A DNA stretch of 64,000 bases, from positions 1 to 64,000 of the forward strand of contig CAWEPB010000002.1 of the NCBI GenBank assembly GCA_963810815.1. Reading direction: 5' to 3'. Position 1 is the stretch's first letter. Every line of letters starts with the position of its first letter. Shown here in pieces: positions 7,664-16,926 of the stretch. A program made the position numbers and the translations under genes. The notes beneath the pieces are model-generated. The model made no database searches and was not told the DNA's origin. It saw only the letters and a list, made by a program, of their open reading frames with translations. The DNA is from CAVQWT01 sp963810815. GTDB taxonomy: Bacteria; Pseudomonadota; Gammaproteobacteria; Burkholderiales; Casimicrobiaceae.

Positions 7664-10600
7664 TCAAAATGCAACCTTCCCGCTGCTGGCCACCAGTCGT
7701 TCGACCGGCTTCTGGCCGAACAACCAGAACATCACCGGCGTCAGGTACGAATCGAGCAGCGTCGAGCTGATCAGCCCGGAGAAGATGACCATCGCAACCG
7801 GATGTAGAATCTCCGTTCCAGGCATCCCTGCCTCGAACAGAAGCGGAGCGAGTGCAAAGGCCGCGACCAACGCCGTCATCAATACGGGAGTCAGGCGCTC
7901 CAGCGAACCGCGGATGATCATCGGCTTGCCGAATGTCTCCTTCTCGAAAGCACAGAGGTTTACGTAGTGGCTGACCTTGAGGATTCCGTTCCGGATGCTG
8001 ATCCCGGCCAGAGTGATGAATCCGACGAGCGTCGCCACTGACAGCGGATGCCCGGAGAGCCACAGACCGATCACACTCCCGACCAATGCCAGAGGGATGT
8101 TGGCCATGATCAGCCACGCCAGCGCTGCCGACCGGTAGCGGTTGTACAAGATGAGAAAGATCAAGGCAACCGAGACGAGCGACAGCAAGCCGATCAGACG
8201 GCTCGCCTCCTCCTGCGCTTCGAACTGCCCACCCAGCGTCACGAAGTAGCCCGCCGGAAACGGCTGCTCGGCGACCACACGCCGAATGTCCGCCACGACA
8301 TCGGAAAGCGCGCGGTCCTGCGCGTTGGCTGACAGCACGATGCGTCGACGGCCATCGTCGCGCGAGATCTGGTTTGGGCCGTCTGACTCCTCGATGGTTG
8401 CCAGCAGTGAGAGCGGGATGCGACCGCCAGGGGTGTCGATCAGCATCCGTTTGAGTCCTTCGATGGTGCGCGCGGACTCGGGCAGTCGGAGAACCAGAGC
8501 AAAGCGCCGGTTGCCCTCGATGATCTGCGTGATTCGTTCGCCGTCGATCAGCATCTGCAGCTCCGCAAGAAGCTCGGAGGGCGATACACCGTAGCGTGCG
8601 GCGCGCTGGTAGTCGATCCGGATTTTTACTTGCGGCGTCAGGACCTGTTTCTCGATTTCGAGATCGGCGACGCCCGGAATGCGGGCGACGCGGTCACGCA
8701 CCGCAGATGCCTGTCCCCGCAGGATGTCGAGATCGTCCCCGAAGATCTTGATGGCGATCTGCGCGCGCACCCCCGAGAGCATGTGGTCGATGCGGTGGGA
8801 GATCGGCTGGCCGATGTTGAGGGCGACCGGCAGGGTGGCGAGGACTCGGCGCATGTCGGCGAACACGGCCTCGGGCGGTCGCCCCGAGCGCTTCAGGGCA
8901 ACGTCCAGCTCGCTGACGTGCACGCCCTCGGCATGCTCGTCGAGTTCCGCGCGGCCGGAACGACGGCCCACATGCTGGACTTCCGGGACCTGTCGCAGGA
9001 GCAATTCGGCCTGACGCGCAACGGTGATCGTCTCCGCCAACGTCGTGCCGGGATTGAGGCGCATCCCGACGACCGCAGAGCCTTCGTTGAATGGAGGCAG
9101 AAACGTCTTCGGGAAGAAGGGCACGCTTGCGGCCGCTGCCAACGCCGCCACCGCGCCTGCGGCCAGGAGCGCCTTGGGGTGCTCCAGTGCCCACTCGAGC
9201 GACCGCCGGTACCGCGCCTTGATCCATTGCAGCAGCCGCGTGTCCCCCTCGTCAAGCTGCTTCATCCCCGGCAGCAGGTAGTAGGCAAGGACCGGCGTCA
9301 ACGTGACCGACACGAGCATCGAAGCAAGCAACGAGACGATGTAGGCGATGGCCAGCGGCAGCATCAGCCGCCCTTCCATCCCGGGAAGAAAGAACAAAGG
9401 TACCAGCACCAGCACGATGATCACGGTGGCGTAGACGATGGCCGACCGAACCTCCATCGTGGCCCGGGCGATCAACTCGGCCGGGCGAAAATGGACGTGA
9501 TGCTCCTTCGCGTGCAGGCGATCCAGCTTCATCCGACGGAGCACGTTTTCGACGCCGACAACGGCGTCGTCGACGAGTCCGCCGATGGCGATGGTCAAGC
9601 CGCCCAGGGTCATCGTGTTGATGGACATGCCGAAGTACCGGAACACCAGCACGGTCACGAGAATCGACACCGGGATCGCGGTGAGCGAGATCAGCGTGGT
9701 GCGAAGGTTCCCCAGAAAGAGGAATAGGACGACCGCGACGACCGCGCCGGCCGCCATCAGCTTGCCCTCCAGCGTCGAGATCGATGCCTCGATGAAGGAC
9801 GCCTGCCGGACCGTGACCACGGGTGTTTCCATGCCTTGCGGCAGCCGTTTCGACAGCTCGGCCAATGCCGACTCGATCTGCTCGGTAAGCTTTACCGTGT
9901 CGGCGGCAGGCTGCTTCTGGATGCCGAGCACAACGGCGGGTCCGCCGTTGTAGCCGGCGTCGCCGCGCTTGATGGCCGGGGCGAACGTCACGTCCGCGAC
10001 CTGGCTCAACAGTATCGGTTGCCCGTGCTTGACGCCGACAGCGAGACGCTCCAGGTCAGTCAAGCGCGAGGTGCGTCCGATGTTGCGGATGAGGTACTCG
10101 CGGGAATTGAGTTCCAGAAAGCCGCCGCTGGTGTTGGCGGCAAACCCCTTGAGGGCACGCTGGATCTGCTCCAGCTTGACATCGAGATCGGCCATCCGCG
10201 CCGTGTTGGGCTGGACCTGGAATTGCCGCACTTCCCCGCCGATGGGAACGACCTGAGCGACGCCGGGAATGGTCAGCAGGCGCGGTCGCAGCACCCAATC
10301 GGCGTATTCGCGCACCTGCATCGGATCGATCTTCTTCGGGTCGATGGGCACCGCGATCAGCATGATCTCGCCCATGATCGACGAAATGGGGCCCATCGTC
10401 GGCGTCACACCCTCGGGCAGCTGCTCCTTGACCAGAGCGATGCGCTCGGTGACCGTTTGCCGCGCACGGTAGATGTCGATGTCCCAATCGAACGTCGCGT
10501 AGACGATGGACAGGCCGACCGAGGAGATCGACCGGACGCCGGTGACGCCCTGCATCCCGTTCATCGCCGTTTCCAGCGGAAAGGTGATGAGCTGCTCGAC

Positions 10601-10780
10601 TTCCTCCGGCGCCATCCCACCGGCCTCGGTCATCAAGGTCACGGTCGGGCGATTGAGGTCCGGAAAGACATCGACGGGCATGCGTGTCAGCGTGAGGGCG
10701 CCGTAGATCATCATCACGACCGACAGCGCCAGCACCAGTAGCCGATTCTTGAGACTTGCCTCGACGAGATAGGAAAACAT
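7664..10780 (-). CDS. Heavy-metal efflux RND pump, CusA/CzcA family (HME)
   Basis: Inner-membrane proton antiporter of a tripartite metal exporter; 1038 residues, full length and unbroken. Begins MFSYLVEASLKNRLLV and contains the HME helix-4 motif GGLTIAIGGLVDDAVVGVENVLRRM, with a DD pair instead of the CusA-type D-A-A. The second helix block is seen at LIGLLSLVSVALIFLILYNR. The helix-4 sequence differs from both canonical CusA (present at 19897) and CzcA, so its metal cannot be assigned. Encoded just after its adaptor (3-bp gap) in the leftward cusRS cluster. Confidence 0.88.
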   Translation of the reverse strand: MFSYLVEASLKNRLLVLALSVVMMIYGALTLTRMPVDVFPDLNRPTVTLMTEAGGMAPEEVEQLITFPLETAMNGMQGVTGVRSISSVGLSIVYATFDWDIDIYRARQTVTERIALVKEQLPEGVTPTMGPISSIMGEIMLIAVPIDPKKIDPMQVREYADWVLRPRLLTIPGVAQVVPIGGEVRQFQVQPNTARMADLDVKLEQIQRALKGFAANTSGGFLELNSREYLIRNIGRTSRLTDLERLAVGVKHGQPILLSQVADVTFAPAIKRGDAGYNGGPAVVLGIQKQPAADTVKLTEQIESALAELSKRLPQGMETPVVTVRQASFIEASISTLEGKLMAAGAVVAVVLFLFLGNLRTTLISLTAIPVSILVTVLVFRYFGMSINTMTLGGLTIAIGGLVDDAVVGVENVLRRMKLDRLHAKEHHVHFRPAELIARATMEVRSAIVYATVIIVLVLVPLFFLPGMEGRLMLPLAIAYIVSLLASMLVSVTLTPVLAYYLLPGMKQLDEGDTRLLQWIKARYRRSLEWALEHPKALLAAGAVAALAAAASVPFFPKTFLPPFNEGSAVVGMRLNPGTTLAETITVARQAELLLRQVPEVQHVGRRSGRAELDEHAEGVHVSELDVALKRSGRPPEAVFADMRRVLATLPVALNIGQPISHRIDHMLSGVRAQIAIKIFGDDLDILRGQASAVRDRVARIPGVADLEIEKQVLTPQVKIRIDYQRAARYGVSPSELLAELQMLIDGERITQIIEGNRRFALVLRLPESARTIEGLKRMLIDTPGGRIPLSLLATIEESDGPNQISRDDGRRRIVLSANAQDRALSDVVADIRRVVAEQPFPAGYFVTLGGQFEAQEEASRLIGLLSLVSVALIFLILYNRYRSAALAWLIMANIPLALVGSVIGLWLSGHPLSVATLVGFITLAGISIRNGILKVSHYVNLCAFEKETFGKPMIIRGSLERLTPVLMTALVAAFALAPLLFEAGMPGTEILHPVAMVIFSGLISSTLLDSYLTPVMFWLFGQKPVERLVASSGKVAF

Positions 10781-10783
10781 GGC

Positions 10784-11899
10784 TTAGCGCACTTGATTGA
10801 GAAGCGACGTGCCCTGCACCACGATGCGGTCGCCCTTCGCGACGCCATCGACGACCGTCGCGGTGACCCCATCCGTGGCGACGTAACGCACCGTCCTGGG
10901 CACGAATCGCTCGGCGCCGACGTGTACCCATACGATGTCCTGGTTACTCCGGTCCTTCACGATCGCCATGGCCGGAACCGCATATCCGGAGACGATCTCG
11001 TCGGTCTGCGCCAGGACCGTGAGCGGCTGCCCCATCGTGATCGAAGGAACCGGCTGCTTTCCCGCCGTGAAGCGAAACATCACCGGCAGTGCCTGTTCGC
11101 GCAGGCTGCGCCCCACGCCCACCAGAGTCAGCGGGATGGAGATGTCAGGGTCGATGCGCGCCGTTGCGCCGCGAATGTGCGTCGCGAGCTTCGGGTCATG
11201 CGCAATCGCCTCGATCTGCAGGCGCGTCGGGTCCACGATCTCGAACAGAATCTCGCGCGCGTCGACGACCTGTCCCGACACGGCAGCAGCGGAGGCGATC
11301 ACGCCCGATACCGGGGCGACGAGCGCTTCGGTGCCGGACAGGCTGCTTCCGACGAGGGCGAGGCGCTCGGTGAACGACTGGACCTCCGCCTTCGCTGCGT
11401 CTATATCCTTCTGCGGCACCGATCCCTCCAGTTGCTGCAACCTGGCGAGACGCTTTTCCGCAAGCGACAGGTTTGCCCGCATCTCCGCGGCCTGTGCCGC
11501 CTGATTCGCACGCTCGATCGTCCCGGTCGAAGGACGGACGTAGGCCAGCACCTCACCCTTGCGGACGGACTGACCCAAGGACGGCAGTCCCCGCGGGCCG
11601 CTCTCGATTCGCCCGGCGATGGTCGGCTGGACCTTCCCGCCGGCGTTGGGGTCCATCACGACCTTGCCGAACATCTCGAAGGTGCGGGGCGATTGCGATG
11701 GCTCCGCAACCTGAGTGCGCACCGCCAGTTGGCGCTGTGCCATCTTCGGCAGGAAGACGCTACCGTCGGGAAGCCGCTGAGGTCCGATGCCGACGACTTG
11801 CGGCGGCGGCGAGCCATGATCGTGGCCGGCGTCGCCAAGGGCAGAGGCCGATGCGACGGCAATGGCGATTACAGAGAGAAGACGCGCGAGTCGGTTCAT
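10784..11899 (-). CDS. RND periplasmic adaptor (membrane-fusion protein), CusB/CzcB family
   Basis: 371 residues from the ATG at 11899. A signal peptide (MNRLARLLSVIAIAVASASA) and a His-containing mature N-terminus (GDAGHDHGSPPP) are followed by a lipoyl/barrel-sandwich half-motif, a coiled-coil hairpin (ANQAAQAAEMRANLSLAEKR ... IDAAKAEVQSFTERLALVG), the second half (LVAPVSGVIASAAAVSGQVV) and a beta-barrel domain. It links the pump at 7664 to the outer-membrane channel. Its start overlaps the previous stop (ATGA). An upstream indel fuses it in frame to the two preceding genes; that fusion is artefactual. Confidence 0.85.
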   Translation of the reverse strand: MNRLARLLSVIAIAVASASALGDAGHDHGSPPPQVVGIGPQRLPDGSVFLPKMAQRQLAVRTQVAEPSQSPRTFEMFGKVVMDPNAGGKVQPTIAGRIESGPRGLPSLGQSVRKGEVLAYVRPSTGTIERANQAAQAAEMRANLSLAEKRLARLQQLEGSVPQKDIDAAKAEVQSFTERLALVGSSLSGTEALVAPVSGVIASAAAVSGQVVDAREILFEIVDPTRLQIEAIAHDPKLATHIRGATARIDPDISIPLTLVGVGRSLREQALPVMFRFTAGKQPVPSITMGQPLTVLAQTDEIVSGYAVPAMAIVKDRSNQDIVWVHVGAERFVPRTVRYVATDGVTATVVDGVAKGDRIVVQGTSLLNQVR

Positions 11900-12445
11900 T
11901 GGTTGCTCTTCCGCGAAAGTTGGCGACGGCGGAACCACCACGACCCCAAGGCGATACCAACGAGGATCGAGCGCGCCCACCAGCCACGCGACCTGCGTCG
12001 ACGCGAAGCTTGGTTGCGAAGGCGCCTTGGTTGCGTTCGGGTCGGTGATGACAAGTTCACCGGTCAGCAGGTCGGCGTCGGCACCGGCGGAGACCGCGAA
12101 GGTGACGGGAAGCGTGCCGAATTGCGCGAGCGCGGCATGTCTGAACGTATAGGTCCCGTCCGGATTCGGCTGCGCCGCGCCTTTAGCGGACCCGGCATCG
12201 ATGTCGATCTTCGCGCCGACGACCGGTTCGTTCGTCGCGTACCGGTCGAGGTAGACGGTCATCGCGCCGTTCTCGACGACGCCCGTGACTTCGAACAGAT
12301 CGGAAGCCGCCTCGATGCGCGGCGCGCCGCCGACGCTCACGGGCGGCGATGCCGCGTCATCGTGTCCTTCGTGGGCATACGCGCTCATCGCGAGCAGGAT
12401 TGCCGCGAGCAATCCGCGTTGCATCCATGCACGGGTCTTGGTCAT
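11896..12445 (-). CDS. CzcB-N-like periplasmic protein with C-terminal anchor, frame broken
   Basis: Starts at ATG 12445, overlapping the outer-membrane channel stop. About 182 residues: signal peptide (MQRGLLAAILLAMSAYA), HEGHDDAA metal-binding-like N-terminus, then a carboxypeptidase-regulatory-like beta domain (NGAMTVYLDRYATNEPVVGA ... DGTYTFRHAAL). Correcting one extra base at about 11968 restores a C-terminal helix (VAWLVGALILVGIALGSWWF) and a basic tail ending in TGA at 11896. Such proteins sit between channel and adaptor genes in some HME operons; role unknown, perhaps a metallochaperone. Confidence 0.6.
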
Positions 12446-13643
12446 GGGAGAACTCCTACGGCCTGGTTGTAGCGGGAAATCGCGCGACTCGACCTCGACA
12501 CGCGAGCGCGTGAGTGCCAGTTCGGCGTCGAAGCGCTCGTTCTCGGCGCGCAAGCGTGCCGGCAGGTCGAGCTCGCCCAACGCAAATGCCTTGGCCAGGA
12601 GTGCCTGCGTATCGGCGGCCAGCCTGAATCGCTCCGCGGCGAGTTGTTCGATCGCATGCGCCTGCTCCAACTCAACTTGAGTCGCGTCGATCTCCGCGGC
12701 GAGCTTCTGCCGCTCCAATTGCGATGCGGCCTGCGCTTCGATGAGTTCGGCGTTGGCGGCAGTAATGCGCGGCTGATTCCGCGCTTCGGTGGCAAAGGGC
12801 AACTTGATGCCGACGATCACGGAATTCGCATAGGACTCGCCGAAGGCACCGCGCTCACGGCGCATGCCGATTTCGATCTCGGGCGCATCGCGTGTCGCCG
12901 CCGTCGCCTGTCCCAGCTTGGCGCGGGCGGTCACGGCCGCGCGTTCGTTCGCGTCCAACTGTGGATGAGCATCGATTTCCCGGTGGCCCGGGCGTCGGCG
13001 CTTCGACGACGACCGGCAGCACCTTCAGTCCGGTGAGTGCGAAGAACGCCTGTGCCGCGCGATAGGACCGACCGCGGGCGTCGGCGAGCGTAGCCCGCGC
13101 GAGCTGTTCGGCGGCCCGTGCCTGATTGAGGTCGCTCCGCGCGAGATCACCCGCCTTCACGCGTCGCTCGACATCGACGGCCAGTGCAACCGACTCGTCG
13201 ACCTTGCGCTGCGCTACATCCAGCTCCGTGGCCGTCAGCCGGGCCTGCCAATAGGCTTCGCGCACCTCGCCGGCAAGACGCCATCGCTGTGCCCGCAAGC
13301 CGGAACCGAACTGGTCCGTCTCGGCCTGCGCCAAGGTCTGCGCGGCGTCGCGCGCGGCGGGTATCCACAGCGGCAACGAAAGAACGCCCTCAAGTTCGCG
13401 GGTACCCGTGTTCTGGTTCGGCTGATCCGTGCGATAGCCAAGGTTCAGGCTCGGCGGCTCGGGAATCAGCGCGTTCGCGGCATTGCGCTTCGCCGCAAGT
13501 TCGTCCTCGCGATAGCTCGTCGCTCTGCTCGCAGGTTGCCTGTTCCACGCCGCCTCGAAGGCGTCGTGCAGTCCCTGCGAATGAGCGGGCGCAGCGATGA
13601 ATACGTGCGTCGCCAGACCAAACAGCAATAGCCGTCGTTGCAT
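12442..13643 (-). CDS. Outer-membrane efflux channel, TolC/CusC family, frame broken twice
   Basis: Signal peptide (MQRRLLLFGLATHVFIAAPAHS) followed by the repeated alpha-helical barrel sequences of the outer-membrane factor family (EVREAYWQARLTATELDVAQ, later ERFRLAADTQALLAKAFALGE, ending SRAISRYNQAVGVLP). Two indels, at about 12977 in a run of three A/T and at about 12492, split it into three frames. Corrected length is near 400 residues, normal for the family. Forms the outer-membrane exit for the pump at 7664. Confidence 0.8.
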
Positions 13644-13741
13644 CGAGTGCTCCAGTGAATCAAGGGGCAATCTCGACGAGACGGCTTCCGGGGTTTCGCC
13701 CGCGAAAGCACACCCAGCGGTGCGCAGAGCGTCTCGTCGAC

Positions 13742-14099
13742 TCAGACAGCTGGACGCCAGCGCGGACGGTCAGGCCCCGCCGGGATGTGCGATGTGAAGG
13801 AAATGCTCAGGGGCCCGAAGGGAAGCACCCCAGATCTCGGCAATGCGCTCGCGACCGTCGCCGAGGCTTCGAGCGCCACGAAGTGAAACGCACTGCAGTC
13901 GACGGCGGCGTCGGTTGCCGGCCCATCGTGACCTGGCCCACCCACATGCTCATGGGCATGCCCCGCGGTGTCATGCTCGTGCGGATGGGCAGCATGATCG
14001 GCAGCGCCGCTGCCCGACAGGCAATGGCCCGCTCCGGCCGCCCACAGCGTCTGAAGTGGCAGCACGAACAGCAGAAGCAGAAGGACGCATGCGTCTCAT
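13742..14099 (-). CDS. CzcI-like small secreted protein, frame broken
   Basis: About 118 residues. The leader reads MRRMRLLLLLFVLPLQTLWA once one extra C at about 14082 is removed. The mature part is His-rich (DHAAHPHEHDTAGHAHEHV), has one Cys (VDCSAF) and ends PAGPDRPRWRPAV, the Pro/Arg/Trp ending typical of CzcI. CzcI precedes czcC in cobalt-zinc-cadmium operons and is thought to modulate induction; here it precedes the outer-membrane channel gene in the same way. Confidence 0.6.
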
Positions 14100-14135
14100 C
14101 GAGTCGGCGAAATCAGTGAGCGATGGCTCTGCAGG

Positions 14136-15557
14136 TCAGGCTTGCGCGGTCGGCGGAAACAGAATTTCGAAGCGCGTCCGCCCGTGCTCGGATTGCACCT
14201 GCACCGACCCGCGATGCGCAGCCATGATCGACTTCGTGATCGCCAAGCCGAGTCCCGCGCCATCGGTCGACCGCTTGCGCGACGGGTCGATGCGATAGAA
14301 CCGGTCGAAGACACGCGACAGGTGCTCCGGCGCAATGCCTTCGCCGGGATTTTCGACCGACAAGCCGCATCTCACCCGTGCCAGAACGCTCGATCTCGAC
14401 GACGACGCATGCCGCCTCGCGGCGTGTGATTGATCGCATTCGACAACAGGTTGCTGACGGCACGACGAATCATCAGTCGTTCGCCTGCGACGGGCCCCTC
14501 GCCGACCAGCTTCAGGTCGACCCCATGGTCCTCGGCCAGCGCGTCGTAGAACTCGAACAGCTCCCGCACTTCGCTTGCCAGATCCACGGATTCGCTTCGC
14601 GGAACGATCAGACCGTGGTCGGCCTTGGCCAGGAACAGCATGTCCGTGATCATGCGGGCGAGGCGCTCGAATTCCTCCGAATTCGAATACAGCACCTCGC
14701 GGTATTCCTCCGCGGATCGCGTGCGCGAGAGCGCCACCTGCGTCTGCGTCATCAGGCTGCCGATGGGCGTTCGCAGCTCGTGCGCCAGATCCGAGGAAAA
14801 CTCGGACAGTCGACGAAACGAGTCTTCGAGGCGGGACAAGCATCTCGTTGAACGCCCGCGCCAGTTCGACGAAGCTCCACCGGCAGGGCGGCCGTCGGCA
14901 GCCGATCGTGCAGCCGGCTGGCCGTGATGCTCTGCGCGACGCGCGCCATTTCGCGGACCGGCGCCAAACCTCGCCGCGCGGCGATCCAGCCGAGCACGGC
15001 CGTGGCAACAGATCCCGGCGGCGATCGCAAGCCAAAGACTCTCGTAGAAGAGCGACCATGAACGCGTGGTGCTCGGCGAAGTTGAGCGGCAACGGCCACG
15101 ACCACCCGCGGAAGCTCCGGCAGCATCGGTCGACACCTCGGTCGCAGAATCCATGGTAGACGTGCCCATGCGTGCTCCCACGACACCAGTTCCGGCGTGG
15201 CCTCCGGATCGTCGTCGGACGCGTCTTCGATGCAGCTGCTGCGGGAAACGCGGCGCTCGGCCGTCGCGAACAGTGTTCGTCCCTCCGGGTCGACGATGCT
15301 GACGGACAGGCTTTCGTGGCCCGGTCAGCGCGTCGCCCATCCGTTCGGGCAGCGCGTCGACGTCGGCCGGCGATGCGCGTCTTCTCCAGCACGTGCCGGA
15401 CCAGCTCCATCTTGCCGCGGAGTTCGATCCGGTCCAGCTCGAGAAAGTGCCTCTCGACGGACGATCCCGACCAGATAGCCGATGGCAAGCAACACGGCGG
15501 TCGACGCGCGCAGCCAAAATAGAGCGTGAGCCGAAGTGTGATCGACCGGCGCCACAT
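14136..15557 (-). CDS. cusS: Heavy-metal sensor histidine kinase, CusS-like, multiply frame broken
   Basis: Inner-membrane sensor partner of the regulator at 15557. Start MWRRSITLRLTLYF overlaps the cusR stop by one base; the first helix continues in another frame (LRASTAVLLAIGYLVG). The kinase core is clear: H-box SSDLAHELRTPIGSLMTQTQ, N-box MIRRAVSNLLSNAINHTPRGG, and G-boxes DRFYRIDPSRKRSTDGAGLG and GLAITKSIMAAHRG. At least five frame changes are needed to read it through, the highest density in the window. The periplasmic sensor loop is too broken to inspect for metal ligands. Confidence 0.8.
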   Translation of the reverse strand: MWRRSITLRLTLYFGCARRPPCCLPSAIWSGSSVERHFLELDRIELRGKMELVRHVLEKTRIAGRRRRAARTDGRRADRATKACPSASSTRRDEHCSRRPSAAFPAAAASKTRPTTIRRPRRNWCRGSTHGHVYHGFCDRGVDRCCRSFRGWSWPLPLNFAEHHAFMVALLRESLACDRRRDLLPRPCSAGSPRGEVWRRSAKWRASRRASRPAGCTIGCRRPPCRWSFVELARAFNEMLVPPRRLVSSTVRVFLGSGARAANAHRQPDDADAGGALAHAIRGGIPRGAVFEFGGIRAPRPHDHGHAVPGQGRPRSDRSAKRIRGSGKRSAGAVRVLRRAGRGPWGRPEAGRRGARRRRTTDDSSCRQQPVVECDQSHAARRHASSSRSSVLARVRCGLSVENPGEGIAPEHLSRVFDRFYRIDPSRKRSTDGAGLGLAITKSIMAAHRGSVQVQSEHGRTRFEILFPPTAQA

Positions 15558-16240
15558 CAGGCCGACTCCGGCGTCTCGAGAACGTAGCCCATGCCCCGGA
15601 CCGTCTGGATGAGCTTGGGCTCGAAGCCGTCGTCGATCTTTGCGCGCAAGCGACGAACCGCCACTTCGATCACGTTCGTGTCGCTGTCGAAGTTCATGTC
15701 CCAGACCTGCGACGCGATCAGCGACCGCGGCAGTACCTCGTCATGGCGACGCAGCAGCAGTTCCAGCAGCGCGAACTCCTTGGCGGTGAGCGCGATGCGC
15801 TTGCCCGCGCGCGTGACCCGCCGGCGGATACAGATCGAGCTCCATGTCGGCAACACGCATGCACCTCCGGCTCCTTCAGCCTTGCCCCGGCGCAGCAGCG
15901 AGCGCACGCGGGCGAGCAGCTCGGAGAAGGCGAACGGCTTCACCAGGTAGTCGTCGGCGCCCAACTCCAGTCCCTTCACCCGGTCGTCGACCTGATCGCG
16001 CGCCGTCAGGAACAGTACCGGCACCGTGTTGCCGGCTTCGCGCAGCGCTCGCAGCACCGACCATCCGTCGAGTCCCGGCAGCATGATGTCGAGCACGAGC
16101 AGGTCGTAATTCTCCGTCGTGGCCGCGTGCAGGCCGTCGTTGCCGTCGCGCACGAGGTCGACGACGAACCCGGCCTCCGTGAGGCCCTGCTTCAGGTAGT
16201 TGCCGGTCTTCGGTTCGTCTTCGACGACCAGGATCTTCAT
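15557..16240 (-). CDS. cusR: OmpR-family response regulator, CusR/CopR-like
   Basis: 227 residues. Receiver domain with acidic pocket (LVVEDEP), phosphoacceptor Asp in LLVLDIMLPGLDGW, T/K residues (FLTARDQ, YLVKPFAF). The DNA-binding domain ends RRLRAKIDDGFEPKLIQTVRGMGYVLE. At about 15800-15860 a compensating indel pair garbles 10-12 residues (the other frame reads VADMELDL, the expected sequence). It should bind direct or dyad TTAC/GTAA boxes; one lies 69 bp upstream of its own start, between it and cusF, consistent with autoregulation. Confidence 0.87.
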   Translation of the reverse strand: MKILVVEDEPKTGNYLKQGLTEAGFVVDLVRDGNDGLHAATTENYDLLVLDIMLPGLDGWSVLRALREAGNTVPVLFLTARDQVDDRVKGLELGADDYLVKPFAFSELLARVRSLLRRGKAEGAGGACVLPTWSSICIRRRVTRAGKRIALTAKEFALLELLLRRHDEVLPRSLIASQVWDMNFDSDTNVIEVAVRRLRAKIDDGFEPKLIQTVRGMGYVLETPESA

Positions 16241-16308
16241 CGTCGCTCCTCGTGAGGGTCAATATGCGCGGCCATTCTTGCACGGCAATTCCCGGGCCGC
16301 GCCGTTCC

Positions 16309-16322
16309 TTACCGATTTGTAA
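16309..16322. promoter_or_regulatory. Probable CusR box between cusR and cusF
   Basis: TTACCGATTTGTAA, matching TTAC-N6-GTAA. It sits in the divergent intergenic region, 69 bp from cusR and 100 bp from the cusF start, so it could activate both directions. Confidence 0.7.
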
Positions 16323-16421
16323 TCCGGGTGTCAGTTCCGTGTCGGAATGCCGAAACGAGAATATCGACTGCAGACCGAGCCGGTCGGCGTGCCTTCGCCA
16401 ATCAACCCGAGGAATGCCGAT

Positions 16422-16766
16422 ATGTATCGCACTCTCACCGCCACCATCGTGACCATCGGCTAGCAGCCCTGCCGTTTGGCGCCCTGGCCCAGGACGCCCA
16501 CACGGCCCATCACGGCGACCGTATCGGCCGCGAGCCAGCAAGCGGCCATGACCAATGGCGTCGTGAAACGGGTCGACAAAGCTGCAAGCAGCGTAACCAT
16601 CACGCACGAGCCGCTCACGAATCTCGGGATGCCGGCGATGACCATGAGCTTTCTGGTGAAGGATCGCGCGTGGCTTGACGCCATGAAAGTCGGCGCGCCG
16701 ATCCGCTTTCGCGCGGAGAACATCAAGGGTGAGCTGACCGTCGTGGCATTGGAGCAATCGAAATAG
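16422..16766 (+). CDS. cusF: CusF-like periplasmic copper chaperone, frame broken
   Basis: Start MYRTLTATIVTIG, then an in-frame stop at 16461 that disappears if one base is restored, giving LAALPFGALAQ as the signal-peptide end. A second break is near 16522. The mature domain is CusF-like: VVKRVDKAASSVTITHEPL, NLGMPAMTMSFLV, GAPIRFRAENIKGELTVVALE. The Cu(I)/Ag(I) ligands His and two Met are kept, but the Trp that caps the metal in E. coli CusF is a Met here (GMPAMTM), as in several homologues. It would deliver Cu(I) to the CusCBA set downstream. Confidence 0.78.
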
Positions 16767-16926
16767 TCGTCTTGCGCAGGTTCCGGGCCGCGTCCGACCC
16801 GTCGCACCGGTAGCGGCTTCCGAATGCTTGCTCGCTTCGCGGTTGCCCACGCGGTGAATCGTGTTAACGGCGTTGGCCGACCGTCGGTATTCGCACGCGA
16901 CGGCTCGGCCACGCAGGAGAGTGCTG

